Assembly: GCA_025357835.1 (NCBI GenBank)
Contig: JANYLM010000048.1
Location: forward strand, 1-52,379
Origin: Gammaproteobacteria bacterium
Lineage (GTDB): Bacteria; Pseudomonadota; Gammaproteobacteria; Steroidobacterales; Steroidobacteraceae
Length of the DNA stretch: 52,379 nucleotides
Reading direction: 5' to 3'
The notes beneath the pieces are model-generated. The model saw only the letters and a list, made by a program, of their open reading frames with translations. It was not told the DNA's origin and searched no databases. The translations under genes were made by a program, and so were the position numbers. Positions 9,522 through 18,495 of this stretch are shown piece by piece; position 1 is the stretch's first letter, and the number at the start of each line of letters is the position of its first letter.

Positions 9522-10778
9522 ATGAAGAACGCGTTCTATGCACAATCCGGCGGAGTAACCGCCGTCATCAATGCCTCGGCCTGTGGCCTGATTGAAACGG
9601 CTCGACGGCACCGCGACAAAATCGGCAAGGTGTATGCCGGCCGTCACGGCATCATCGGCGCCTTGACCGAGGACATGATCGACACCAGCAAGGAGAGCCG
9701 GGCGGCTATCAGTGCACTGCGCTACACGCCGGGCGGCGCCTTTGGGTCCGCCCGCTACAAACTGGCCGGAATCGACAAGAATCGTGCGCAGTATGAACGC
9801 CTAATAGACATATTCCGCGCGCACGACATCGGCTATTTCTTCTACAACGGCGGCAACGACTCCATGGACACTGCGCAAAAAGTGTCCGAAATCGCCGTGC
9901 AAATGGCCGTGCCCCTAACCTGCATCGGGATTCCCAAAACCGTCGATAATGACTTGGCCCTAACTGATTGTTGCCCGGGATTCGGCTCGGCCGCCAAGTA
10001 CATCGCCGTGTCCACCCGCGAAGCGGCGCTCGACGTGGCCTCCATGGCGCGCACCTCGACCAAAGTCTTCGTGCTCGAAGTCATGGGACGGCACGCCGGC
10101 TGGATGGCCGCGGCCGGCGGTCTTGCCGGCGAAAAGGCGGGCGATGCGCCGCACATCATTCTGTTTCCCGAAATCGTCTTCGATCGCGAGCGTTTTCTGG
10201 CGAAAGTTAAATTCTCGGTAGAGAAATACGGCTACTGCGTCGTCGTCGTATCGGAAGGCGTCAAGGACTCTTCGGCAAAGTTTCTGGCCGAGGCCGGCAC
10301 CAAGGACGCCTTCGGCCACTCGCAGCTGGGCGGCGTGGGACCGGTGGTTGCGCAAATGACCCAGCAGGCGTTTGGCTACAAATTCCATTGGGCGGTCGCC
10401 GACTATTTGCAGCGTTCAGCGCGCCACATCGCATCGAAGGTGGACGTAGAACAGGCCTACGCCGTCGGCAAGGCGGCGCTTGAATTCGCCATCCAGGGTA
10501 AGAACGCCGTAATGCCCGTGATCGTTCGAAAATCATCCAAGCCCTACCGCTGGAGCATCGGCGAAGCGCCTTTGGCCAAGGTCGCCAACCAGGAAAAGAA
10601 GGTGCCGCGCAATTTCATCAGCCGCGACGGATTCGGCATAACCGCCGCTTGCCGCAGCTATTTATCGCCGTTGATCGGCGGCGAAGACTACCCGCCCTAT
10701 CGCAATGGCTTGCCGGCCTATGCCGCACTCAAAGGCCACAGCGTGCCGAAGCGCCTGCGTAAGCCGTTTGTGGTATAG
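9522..10778 (+). CDS. pyrophosphate-dependent 6-phosphofructokinase
   Basis: Phosphorylates fructose-6-phosphate with PPi instead of ATP, a reversible step serving glycolysis and gluconeogenesis. Phosphoryl-donor choice in this family depends on two sites. Here G110-G-N-D-S has Asp at 113 where ATP enzymes have Gly, and PKTVDND (138-144) has Lys139 where ATP enzymes have Gly. Both point to PPi. MGRHAGW (188-194) binds the sugar phosphate. The product is 418 residues, as for the long bacterial PPi-PFK group. A start at 9504 is possible, but the ATG at 9522 follows a GGGGG stretch and starts at MKNAFYAQSGG. The H+-pyrophosphatase follows in the same direction. Confidence 0.93.
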   Translation: MKNAFYAQSGGVTAVINASACGLIETARRHRDKIGKVYAGRHGIIGALTEDMIDTSKESRAAISALRYTPGGAFGSARYKLAGIDKNRAQYERLIDIFRAHDIGYFFYNGGNDSMDTAQKVSEIAVQMAVPLTCIGIPKTVDNDLALTDCCPGFGSAAKYIAVSTREAALDVASMARTSTKVFVLEVMGRHAGWMAAAGGLAGEKAGDAPHIILFPEIVFDRERFLAKVKFSVEKYGYCVVVVSEGVKDSSAKFLAEAGTKDAFGHSQLGGVGPVVAQMTQQAFGYKFHWAVADYLQRSARHIASKVDVEQAYAVGKAALEFAIQGKNAVMPVIVRKSSKPYRWSIGEAPLAKVANQEKKVPRNFISRDGFGITAACRSYLSPLIGGEDYPPYRNGLPAYAALKGHSVPKRLRKPFVV

Positions 10779-10799
10779 TGCCGCTCGTTTTTTTCGCCA

Positions 10800-10811
10800 T
10801 ATAATTATAAT
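10800..10811 (+). promoter_or_regulatory. AT-rich element with two tandem TATAAT hexamers before hppA
   Basis: The 68-bp gap before hppA holds TATAAT at 10800-10805 and again at 10806-10811, in a strikingly AT-rich stretch for this GC-rich region. Either could be a -10 box giving hppA its own promoter. No convincing -35 hexamer stands 16-18 bp upstream. A GGGAG ribosome-binding site lies just before the hppA ATG. Confidence 0.4.
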
Positions 10812-10846
10812 TTTCAATAACATAAGACCCCTCGGGAGACCGCCTC

Positions 10847-12898
10847 ATGACCCTTGACTGTGCGCTATGGCTGGCAATTGCGGCCGGTGTTGTTGCGATC
10901 CTTTACGGCGTCATTTCAGCGCGCTGGATATTGGCCCAGCCCGCGGGTAACGCGCGCATGCAGGAAATCGCTGCGGCGATCCAAGCCGGCGCCAAGGCCT
11001 ATCTAAATCGGCAGTATTCCACCATCGCCGTCGTCGGCGTCATCCTGTTCTTCGCCCTGGGGTTTGCGCTGGGTTGGGACACAGCCGGCGGTTTCGCGGT
11101 GGGCGCACTTCTCTCCGGACTCGCCGGCTATATCGGCATGTTCATTTCCGTACGGGCCAATGTACGCACTGCACAGGCCGCGCATTCGGGCATCAACGCC
11201 GCGCTCAAAGTGGCATTTCGCGGCGGCGCGATTACCGGCATGCTGGTAGTGGGCCTGGGGCTTCTCGGTGTCGCCGGCTACTACCTCGCCATGTTGCGCC
11301 TGCTCGGCGATCCGCAGGCCGCCCTGCGCTCGCTGGTTGGCCTGGCCTTCGGCGGCTCCCTGATCTCAATATTTGCGCGTTTGGGCGGTGGCATATTCAC
11401 CAAGGGCGCCGACGTGGGAGCGGACCTGGTCGGCAAGGTGGAAGCCGGAATTCCCGAGGACGATCCGCGCAATCCGGCGGTCATTGCCGACAATGTCGGC
11501 GACAACGTCGGCGACTGCGCCGGTATGGCGGCCGACTTGTTCGAAACCTACGCCGTCACCCTGGTCGCCACCATGTTGTTGGGTGGTTTGGTGATGGTGG
11601 ACATGGGCGCGCGGGCGGTGTTGTTTCCGCTGGTGCTGGGCGCGATTTCCATCGTCTCCTCCATCGTCGGCACCTTCTTCGTCTCCTGCCGCGAAGGCGG
11701 CAAGATCATGAACGCACTGTACAAAGGCGTCATCGTGTCGGCGGTTATCTCCGCGATCGCATTTTATTTCGTCTCACAATCCATCATGGGCGAGCACGGC
11801 ATGTCCATCTGGCTGTGCACCCTGGTCGGCCTGGCACTCACCGCGGCCATGATCGTGATTACAGAGTACTACACGGCCACCGAGTACAAGCCCGTGCAAC
11901 ATGTGGCTGCGGCATCGCAAACCGGCCATGCCACCAACATCATCGCGGGCCTAGGCGTGTCGATGAAGGCCTGCGCTCTGCCCGTTCTGGCGGTCGCCCT
12001 GAGCATCTGGGCCTCCTACCGGCTCGAGGGCCTGTACGGCATCGCCATCGCGGCCACGGCCATGTTGTCCATGACCGGCATGATCGTGGCGCTCGACGCC
12101 TACGGTCCGATCACCGACAACGCCGGCGGCATCGCCGAGATGGCGGGACTGGATAAGAAAGTACGCGACGTCACCGACCCTCTGGACGCCGTCGGCAATA
12201 CCACCAAGGCCGTGACCAAGGGCTATGCCATCGGATCCGCAGGTCTCGCCGCCCTGGTCCTGTTTGCCGACTACACGCACAAGCTGGGCGAGGTTCTGGG
12301 TCATCCCACCACGTTCGATCTATCGAACCCCGCCGTGATCATCGGCCTGTTCATCGGCGGCCTGGTGCCCTATTTATTCGCCGCCATGGCCATGGAAGCC
12401 GTGGGCCGCGCCGCGGGCGCGGTGGTCAACGAAGTACGGCGTCAGTTCCGCGAGATCAAGGGAATCATGGAAGGCACGGCGAAGCCGGATTACTCGCGAG
12501 CCGTCGACATGCTGACCAAGGCGGCGATCAAGGAGATGATCGTTCCGTCGCTGCTGCCCATTCTCGTCCCCATCGTGCTGGTGTTCGTGGTGAATTTCCT
12601 CATGGGCCCGGGCTCGGGCGTGCAGGCGCTGGGAGGCCTTCTGATCGGCACCATCGTGACCGGCCTGTTCGTCGCCATCTCCATGACCACGGGCGGCGGC
12701 GCCTGGGACAATGCCAAGAAATATATCGAAGAGGGCCACTACGGCGGCAAGGGCTCCGACGCCCACAAGGCGGCCGTAACCGGCGACACCGTCGGCGACC
12801 CGTACAAGGACACGGCGGGCCCCGCCATCAACCCGTTGATCAAAATCATCAACATCGTCGCGCTGCTGCTGGTGCCGCTGCTCGGCAAAATGATGTAA
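10847..12898 (+). CDS. hppA: membrane-bound proton-translocating pyrophosphatase, K+-independent type
   Basis: A roughly 16-helix inner-membrane pump that couples PPi hydrolysis to H+ export. The 683-residue sequence has the catalytic signature [11 protein letters not shown], the acidic [19 protein letters not shown] loop and the C-terminal [15 protein letters not shown] loop. K+-independent members carry Lys in [10 protein letters not shown] where K+-dependent ones have Ala. Here that segment (450-459) reads K454 with T457, so K+ independence is predicted. It follows the PPi-phosphofructokinase by 68 bp, linking PPi use in glycolysis with PPi energy conservation. Confidence 0.96.
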   Translation: MTLDCALWLAIAAGVVAILYGVISARWILAQPAGNARMQEIAAAIQAGAKAYLNRQYSTIAVVGVILFFALGFALGWDTAGGFAVGALLSGLAGYIGMFISVRANVRTAQAAHSGINAALKVAFRGGAITGMLVVGLGLLGVAGYYLAMLRLLGDPQAALRSLVGLAFGGSLISIFARLGGGIFTKGADVGADLVGKVEAGIPEDDPRNPAVIADNVGDNVGDCAGMAADLFETYAVTLVATMLLGGLVMVDMGARAVLFPLVLGAISIVSSIVGTFFVSCREGGKIMNALYKGVIVSAVISAIAFYFVSQSIMGEHGMSIWLCTLVGLALTAAMIVITEYYTATEYKPVQHVAAASQTGHATNIIAGLGVSMKACALPVLAVALSIWASYRLEGLYGIAIAATAMLSMTGMIVALDAYGPITDNAGGIAEMAGLDKKVRDVTDPLDAVGNTTKAVTKGYAIGSAGLAALVLFADYTHKLGEVLGHPTTFDLSNPAVIIGLFIGGLVPYLFAAMAMEAVGRAAGAVVNEVRRQFREIKGIMEGTAKPDYSRAVDMLTKAAIKEMIVPSLLPILVPIVLVFVVNFLMGPGSGVQALGGLLIGTIVTGLFVAISMTTGGGAWDNAKKYIEEGHYGGKGSDAHKAAVTGDTVGDPYKDTAGPAINPLIKIINIVALLLVPLLGKMM

Positions 12899-12912
12899 GC
12901 AAAGGGGCTCAG

Positions 12913-13884
12913 TCAAATATCGAAGTAGATGGCGTCTTCGGAGAGACCGGCGCCATCGCGAGTCGCCACGCGCAGTTCCGGTTCCTTGAGCGATACGCGC
13001 GAGCGCGGCGGCACGCTGCGAGTTAGGAATACCGATCCGCCGATGACGCTGTCCGCACCGACCACGGTGTTTCCGCCCAGCACCGTCGCGTTGGCGTACA
13101 GAGTGGAACCGCTCTCGACCGTGGGATGGCGCTTCTTGCCTCGAATGAGCTGGCCACTGGCGTCGCGCGGAAACGACAGCGCACCCAAGGTTACGCCCTG
13201 GTACAGCTTCACCCCGTCGCCTATATCGGTGGTCTCGCCGATCACCACGCCGGTGGCATGGTCGATGAAGAAGGCGGCACCGATGTTAGCCCCCGGATGA
13301 ATGTCGGCGCCGGTCCTAGAGTGCGCCCACTCGGTCATGATGCGCGCCATCATCGGCACCCCTAGATCGTACAAGGCATGTGCGATGCGATACACACTGA
13401 CCGCCAGTACTCCGGGGTAGGCGAGAATCACTTCATCCAGGTTCGTCGCCGCCGGGTCGCCGTCGAACGCCGCCTGGACATCGCGTATCAACATGCTGCG
13501 GATCTCGGGCAGGCGGCTGAGAAAAATATCCGCTAATTCGTGCGCACGCGGTGCGCACTCGCCGAACTCAGGCCGCCCCGCTTCCCGCTCGCGCCCATAG
13601 CACAGGCAATGCTCCATCTCGCGCTCGAGTTTGGGTGCGAGCGCCGCCACCAATTGCGCCAAATGCGCGCTGAGATTGTCATTGCTCAAATCACGCCGGC
13701 CGAAATAGCCGGGATACATCAAATCGAGCACTGCTTCCAGGATCTCGACGATGGCCTCGCGCGACGGTAAATACCGCTGCGAAATCCGGCGCGCCCGCGC
13801 ATCGCCCCTATAGCTGGCGAGAAACTCTCCCGTGAGATTTTCCAGCGCGGTGATTTTGGAGGGTGGGTGAGCGACGGCTTTCAT
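12913..13884 (-). CDS. cysE: serine O-acetyltransferase (EpsC-type)
   Basis: Acetylates serine with acetyl-CoA, the first committed step of cysteine synthesis. The 323-residue protein has an alpha-helical N-terminal half and a C-terminal left-handed beta-helix with hexapeptide repeats. DIHPGANIG (194-202) and DHATGVVIGET (208-218) hold the active-site histidines, and GGNTVVGADSVIGG (270-283) is typical of the coil. The long N-terminal domain and the missing classical CysE tail resemble the EpsC/NifP branch. It begins 9 bp after cysK on the same strand, so the two genes almost certainly form one operon and may form the cysteine synthase complex. The C-terminus ends in Ile (YFDI), the residue that docks into CysK. 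Confidence 0.93.
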   Translation of the reverse strand: MKAVAHPPSKITALENLTGEFLASYRGDARARRISQRYLPSREAIVEILEAVLDLMYPGYFGRRDLSNDNLSAHLAQLVAALAPKLEREMEHCLCYGREREAGRPEFGECAPRAHELADIFLSRLPEIRSMLIRDVQAAFDGDPAATNLDEVILAYPGVLAVSVYRIAHALYDLGVPMMARIMTEWAHSRTGADIHPGANIGAAFFIDHATGVVIGETTDIGDGVKLYQGVTLGALSFPRDASGQLIRGKKRHPTVESGSTLYANATVLGGNTVVGADSVIGGSVFLTRSVPPRSRVSLKEPELRVATRDGAGLSEDAIYFDI

Positions 13885-13893
13885 AAGGCCCCC

Positions 13894-14877
13894 TTAAGTA
13901 ACTGCCTGCATCTTCTCGACGCCCTCGAACAATCCTTCGAATAGCGCGCCCGATAGGTAGCGTTCGCCGGCATCGGGCAACACCACGACGATTGTCTTGC
14001 CTTGTCGCTCGGGCTCGAGCGCAAGACGCAGCGCCACGGCCATCGCCGCGCCGCAGGAAATTCCGCACAACAGTCCTTCTTCGCGCGCCAGGCGGCGCGC
14101 CATCTCGATGGCCTCTTCGTTGGTGACTTGCTCGACGCGATCGATCTGCGACAGGTCCAAGTTCTTTGGGATGAAGCCCGCGCCGATGCCCTGGATCTTG
14201 TGCGGCGTCGGCGTCGTCGCCTGGCCCGCCAGCGTCTGGGCGATAACCGGCGAATTGACGGGCTCTACCGCCACCGTCAGGATTTTCTTGCCGCGGGTAC
14301 CCTTGATGTAGCGCGACACGCCGGTCAACGTGCCGCCGGTGCCGACTCCGCTGACGAACACATCGACTTGGCCGTCGGTGTCCTCCCAGATTTCCGGTCC
14401 CGTGGTCTTCTCGTGGATGGCCGGATTGGCGGGATTCTCGAATTGCTTCATCAGCAGGAACTTGCCTGGGTCCGCCGCCGCCAATTCCTCTGCCTTGGCG
14501 ATCGCTCCCTTCATACCCTTAGGCCCGGGAGTCAAAATGAGTTTGGCGCCGAATGCCACCAATACCTTGCGCCTTTCCATGCTCATAGTCTCCGGCATGG
14601 TTAGAACGCATCCATAGCCGCGCGCAGCGGCGGCATAGGCCAGCGCAATGCCCGTGTTGCCGCTGGTGGCCTCGACCAGAGACATGCCCGGCTTTAGCGT
14701 GCCGCGCTCTTCGGCGTCCCACACCATGGCGGCGCCGATTCGACACTTCACGGAGTAGGCTGGATTGCGCCCTTCTATCTTGGCGAGAATCGTCGCCCCG
14801 CTGTCGGCGTTTAGGCGGTTGATGCGGATCAGCGGCGTGCGGCCGATGGACTTGGTATTGTCCTCATAAACATGCAT
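13894..14877 (-). CDS. cysK: cysteine synthase A (O-acetylserine sulfhydrylase)
   Basis: PLP enzyme that makes cysteine from O-acetylserine and sulfide. PLP lysine K44 is in [11 protein letters not shown], the substrate loop TSGNTG is at 71-76 and the phosphate-binding GTGGT at 179-183. At 327 residues it has CysK proportions and lacks CysM features. The ATG at 14877 is preceded by GAGGTG. It is first in the cysK-cysE unit, and the 115 bp upstream hold its promoter, though no clear -35/-10 pair or CysB site was recognised. Confidence 0.95.
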   Translation of the reverse strand: MHVYEDNTKSIGRTPLIRINRLNADSGATILAKIEGRNPAYSVKCRIGAAMVWDAEERGTLKPGMSLVEATSGNTGIALAYAAAARGYGCVLTMPETMSMERRKVLVAFGAKLILTPGPKGMKGAIAKAEELAAADPGKFLLMKQFENPANPAIHEKTTGPEIWEDTDGQVDVFVSGVGTGGTLTGVSRYIKGTRGKKILTVAVEPVNSPVIAQTLAGQATTPTPHKIQGIGAGFIPKNLDLSQIDRVEQVTNEEAIEMARRLAREEGLLCGISCGAAMAVALRLALEPERQGKTIVVVLPDAGERYLSGALFEGLFEGVEKMQAVT

Positions 14878-14992
14878 AGGGCACCTCGTTGGCTAGTGCC
14901 CGATCTTCCTCCTAACAGCGGCGCAATTGCCATAGAACTTTGTTATGAGGCCCTGTCCGGGCGTTATAAGCTCGCCGCCGCCGAGCAAGCGC

Positions 14993-17008
14993 CTACAGGG
15001 GGCTCGGCACCATGGACAGCGGCTGGGGCCGGCCGATTACGAACCCCTGCACGAAGTCGATGCCCATGTTGGTCACGGTGTCTAGGGACAGTTGATCTTC
15101 GACCTGTTCCGCGACGACTCGAAAATGCAGGCTGCGCGACAAGTCTATCATCGCCGCGACCATGGCCTGATTCACGCTGTCGCCGGCGAGGTTGTTGATG
15201 AAGGAGCCGTCGATTTTCAGGTAGTCCATCGGCAGGGTCCTCAAGGTCGCGAACGAGCTCAAGCCGGTACCGAAATCATCCAAAGCGAACTCGCAACCCA
15301 TGCCGTGCAGCACCGCGATGAAGCGCTGGGCGTGATCCAAGTTCGCCACCACCGAACTCTCGGTGACTTCGAAACAAATGTCGCCGGGATTCGCGCCCGT
15401 ATGATCGAAGCAGTCGACGACGAACTCCAGAAAAGCCGAATCCCCCAGAGTTTGTCCGGCGATATTGATCGCGACACTGCGGCCCGGCGGTAATTTCATG
15501 CCGCCGCGGCCGAGCGCGGACAGCACCGCCTGCACCACCCAGCGATCGATATGCGGCATCAGCCGGTAGCGCTCGGCCGCGCGGATGAATTCAGCGGGGG
15601 GCGCGCCGGGTTGGCCGTTCTCGGCCTGCAGGCGCACGAATACTTCGAGTGCCGGACCGTGCACGCCGTCGGCCTGAGCGTGCACGATGGGCTGGTAGTA
15701 GAGTTCGAACTTGTTGTCGCGCAGCGCGCCCTGCAGCTTCTGCAGCCAGTGGATCTCGCCGCTGTGCCGGGCGCTTGCTTCCTCCCGCGCCGAGTACACA
15801 TGGACGTGCAAGCCGCCCTGCTTCTTCGCCACATAGCAGGCGGAATCCGCCGAGTTCATGATGTCTTCGATGGCGCCGCCGCCGCGGCCGATCTCAACCA
15901 GGCCGATGCTGACGCCGATATTGAAAATCTTGTCCTTCCAGACGAATCGATAATCGTTGACCGAACGCACCACGTCGTCGGCGATTTGCCGCGCTTTATC
16001 CAGCGGGCAGCCCACCAACAGTAGGGCGAATTCATCCCCGCCGATACGGCCCACAGTATCGGAGTCGCGCACTGCCTCTTTGATGAGCGAGGCCACCTCG
16101 CGCAGCATATTGTCTCCCGCAGTGTGCCCGCAGGTATCGTTCACCACTTTGAAGCGGTCAAGATCCAGGTAACACAGGCCATGCGCGACATTCCCGGTCT
16201 GCGCGGAGTCCATGGCTTCCTGCAGTCGCCGTTCGAATTCGCGCCGGTTCACCAGCCCCGTCAAGGCATCGTGACTGGCTTGATAGGTCATTTGTCGCGT
16301 CAGGCCGCGCAGCTCGCTGGTGTCGTGCAACACCAGCACCAACCCCACGATGTCCTTGTCGTCGATGCGCAGCGGGGTGACGCTGATCTCCACGGAACGT
16401 TCGGCACCCGCGCTGGCCGGCACCAGCACGGCGCGCCGCCCCATGGTCACTCGGCCCCCGCTAGCTAATGCCTTGCGCACCGGATCTCCCAACGAGCGGC
16501 GATCATTTTCATCGACCAGCGCTGCCACGTCGGAGAACGACTTGCCCATGACCTGATCGAAGCGTTGGCTAAGTAGGCCCTCCGCAGCGTGGTTTATATA
16601 ATCGATGCGGCCCTCGGCATCCACCGTGATCACGCTTTCGCCCATGGCATCGAGCGTCACCATGGCACGCGGCCTGGCGGGGACCGCCACGGCGCCGTTT
16701 TCCGGCAGCATCTCCAGGGCGGTGAGCAATAACGCCGCTTCTCCCGCGCTGTCGATCACGGTGCTCGACAACTCCACCCGCGTCACCTGAGCCTGCGCAC
16801 CGATCAACTCGACCTCGTAGCGCGCGGCAGCGGGTTCGCCGTGCAAGCGCCGCCGTAGATTGTTCTGCACCAACTCGACATATTCCGGCACGACGAAATC
16901 GCTCAAGGGTCTGCCGACCACATCCGCGGCGCTCATGTTAAGCAGCGCCAGGAAGCGCGCGTTGGCGAACAGAATGCGCTCGCGGTGCACCAGCACCGCA
17001 TCATGCAC
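14993..17008 (-). CDS. PAS-PAS-GGDEF-EAL c-di-GMP enzyme, 3' portion of an interrupted gene
   Basis: The 671-residue frame from GTG 17008 carries a PAS domain (about 1-95, N-terminal helix missing), a second PAS (about 118-232), GGDEF (about 240-405) and EAL (about 425-665). The cyclase site is intact (RIGGDEF, G323-F327), and an RxxD inhibitory site, RDSD, sits five residues upstream at 314-317. In the EAL domain the signature reads E455-V-F, as in degenerate FimX-like domains. DDFGTG (577-582), KID (K598) and QGF (654-656) remain, so phosphodiesterase activity is uncertain. The frame continues upstream, past a single TAG, into a membrane-anchor ORF. See the separate entries. Confidence 0.85.
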   Translation of the reverse strand: MHDAVLVHRERILFANARFLALLNMSAADVVGRPLSDFVVPEYVELVQNNLRRRLHGEPAAARYEVELIGAQAQVTRVELSSTVIDSAGEAALLLTALEMLPENGAVAVPARPRAMVTLDAMGESVITVDAEGRIDYINHAAEGLLSQRFDQVMGKSFSDVAALVDENDRRSLGDPVRKALASGGRVTMGRRAVLVPASAGAERSVEISVTPLRIDDKDIVGLVLVLHDTSELRGLTRQMTYQASHDALTGLVNRREFERRLQEAMDSAQTGNVAHGLCYLDLDRFKVVNDTCGHTAGDNMLREVASLIKEAVRDSDTVGRIGGDEFALLLVGCPLDKARQIADDVVRSVNDYRFVWKDKIFNIGVSIGLVEIGRGGGAIEDIMNSADSACYVAKKQGGLHVHVYSAREEASARHSGEIHWLQKLQGALRDNKFELYYQPIVHAQADGVHGPALEVFVRLQAENGQPGAPPAEFIRAAERYRLMPHIDRWVVQAVLSALGRGGMKLPPGRSVAINIAGQTLGDSAFLEFVVDCFDHTGANPGDICFEVTESSVVANLDHAQRFIAVLHGMGCEFALDDFGTGLSSFATLRTLPMDYLKIDGSFINNLAGDSVNQAMVAAMIDLSRSLHFRVVAEQVEDQLSLDTVTNMGIDFVQGFVIGRPQPLSMVPSPL

Positions 17009-17062
17009 GGTCTCGACCAGCCGCTGGAATAGCTGCTCGCGGTCCAGCAGCCGCGCGCCGCG

Positions 17063-17065
17063 CTA
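17063..17065 (-). other. in-frame TAG splitting the PAS-GGDEF-EAL gene
   Basis: The anchor ORF (17404 to 17066) and the PAS-GGDEF-EAL ORF are in the same frame, separated only by this TAG. After it the frame reads RGARLLDREQLFQRLVET straight into the first PAS domain, completing the PAS N-terminal helix that a GTG 17008 start would cut off. A TGG (Trp) to TAG change would explain it. Without the stop, the protein would be about 803 codons. Confidence 0.85.
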
Positions 17066-17404
17066 TTCGAGGTTTTCCAGCAGCTTATTGACGGCCGTTC
17101 CGAGCTGGGTCAAGCCTTCAGTCCTGCCCTCCAGCCCGATGCGCTTAAGCGAGCCGGCTTCGCTCGTGAGCTGCCGCAATTGCTCCGAGAAGTCGTTGAC
17201 GGCACGCTCTTGCCGGCGCTTCCACGCTAATAGCAAGCCTATGCCCACCGACACAACAGCGGAAGCCAAAAGCCAGATGACGATGGAGGACAAGATCAAC
17301 GCGGACCTCGATAACGACGAGTCAATACGACGCTTGATCTTAGAACCCCTACCGGGGCGGACACGTCGCGAATCATCGTGATACGCAGAATAGCGCACAG
17401 GCAT
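17063..17404 (-). CDS. membrane-anchor segment of the interrupted c-di-GMP gene
   Basis: A 113-residue ORF starting at ATG 17404. It has a basic N-terminus, one transmembrane helix at about 35-61 (ALILSSIVIWLLASAVVSVG) and a charged helical stretch, probably coiled coil, at about 63-112 ending in LGTAVNKLLENLE. It ends at the TAG that leads, in frame, into the PAS-PAS-GGDEF-EAL ORF. Alone it has no enzymatic part. It is best read as the membrane anchor and signalling helix of one original sensor protein. It is divergent from the Pcm-like gene. Confidence 0.7.
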   Translation of the reverse strand: MPVRYSAYHDDSRRVRPGRGSKIKRRIDSSLSRSALILSSIVIWLLASAVVSVGIGLLLAWKRRQERAVNDFSEQLRQLTSEAGSLKRIGLEGRTEGLTQLGTAVNKLLENLE

Positions 17405-17460
17405 GGCAAGCTCTGCCGAAATTGACCATAATCAGCGGCCTTAATAACGACCGAGAAATC

Positions 17461-18111
17461 ATGGACACCTTGGCCGCTCGACAGCAAATGGTGGATCAGC
17501 AGATACGCACGTGGGAAGTTCTCGATCCGCGCGTGCTCGATGCGCTATCTGCCGTGCCGCGCGAAGCCTTCGTGCCGGCCGAGTATCGCGAGCTTGCGTT
17601 CGCCGATGCGCCGATTCCCATCGGATTCGGCCAGACCATGCTGGCTCCCAAGCTGCAGGGTCGCATTTTGCAGGCGCTGGGGCTCAATCCCAGCGACAGC
17701 GTGCTGGAAGTCGGCAGCGGCACCGGCTACCTTTCAGCCTGCTTAAGTTTACTCGGCGCGTCGACGCACTCCATCGACATTCACGCGGCATTTACCGGCA
17801 CCGCGACCGCGAACCTGCGTTCGGTGCCGCAGGCCAGGGTGCAATTCGAGACTCGCGATGCCTTCTCTGCCGCGCCCTTGGGCGAGTACGACGTCGTCGC
17901 CGTCACAGGGTCACTGCCGGTTTACGATACGCGCTTCGAACTATGCTTGCGGGTCGGAGGCCGTTTATTCGCCATCGTAGGCGCGGCACCCGTGATGGAC
18001 GCCATTCTGGTGCGCCGAGTGGACAGCAACGAATGGATTCGCGAAAGCCTGTTCGAGACCGTCATCGAACCTCTGATCAATGCCACCGCGTCGCAGAAGT
18101 TCGTATTTTGA
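17461..18111 (+). CDS. protein-L-isoaspartate O-methyltransferase-like protein
   Basis: A 216-residue SAM methyltransferase of the Pcm family. AVPREAFVP (31-39) and the SAM-binding VLEVGSGTGYLSA (81-93) match Pcm closely. The conserved active-site serine of Pcm (QTIS) is replaced: here the motif is GQTMLAP, with leucine at 61. Classical isoaspartyl repair may therefore be lost. The frame is open from 17422, but ATG 17461 (MDTLAARQQMVDQQIR) is the family start. Its stop overlaps the rhodanese start (TGATG), and tolC follows, so it may have an envelope-linked role. Confidence 0.85.
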   Translation: MDTLAARQQMVDQQIRTWEVLDPRVLDALSAVPREAFVPAEYRELAFADAPIPIGFGQTMLAPKLQGRILQALGLNPSDSVLEVGSGTGYLSACLSLLGASTHSIDIHAAFTGTATANLRSVPQARVQFETRDAFSAAPLGEYDVVAVTGSLPVYDTRFELCLRVGGRLFAIVGAAPVMDAILVRRVDSNEWIRESLFETVIEPLINATASQKFVF

Positions 18112-18434
18112 TGGTCAAGAACATGACCCCACGGGAATTCCTGGATCGGCGCGCCGGCGGAGCCGATATGACACTGGTCGACGTTCGCGAGGACTGGGAA
18201 ACGACATTGGCGCCCGTGCCCACCGACATCTTGCACATTCCTATGGGCCAGATCGCGGATCGGCTCAGCGAGTTCGATCCCAAGCGGGAAACCGTGGTGA
18301 TCTGCCGCTCCGGGGGCCGCAGCCTGGAAGTGGCGCGTTTCCTCTCCTCCCAGGGCTTTGACTCGGTGTACAACCTGAGCGGCGGGATTTTGGCTTGGTC
18401 GCGAGAATTAGACCCTCGGATACCGCAGTATTGA
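18111..18434 (+). CDS. single-domain rhodanese-like protein
   Basis: A 107-residue rhodanese domain with the active-site loop CRSGGRS (C65-S71), VDVRED (23-28) and the C-terminal NLSGGILAW (88-96). Such small cytoplasmic proteins can transfer sulfane sulfur, but their substrates are usually unknown. The ATG at 18111 overlaps the upstream TGA (TGATG). A second in-frame ATG at 18123 (MTPREFL) is possible. It is placed between the Pcm-like gene and tolC and is co-directional with both. Confidence 0.9.
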   Translation: MVKNMTPREFLDRRAGGADMTLVDVREDWETTLAPVPTDILHIPMGQIADRLSEFDPKRETVVICRSGGRSLEVARFLSSQGFDSVYNLSGGILAWSRELDPRIPQY

Positions 18435-18495
18435 CGGTGATTTGGTTGTATATAACACTATATGACCCATGCCATGGCTGGCGACTGGATAACCC

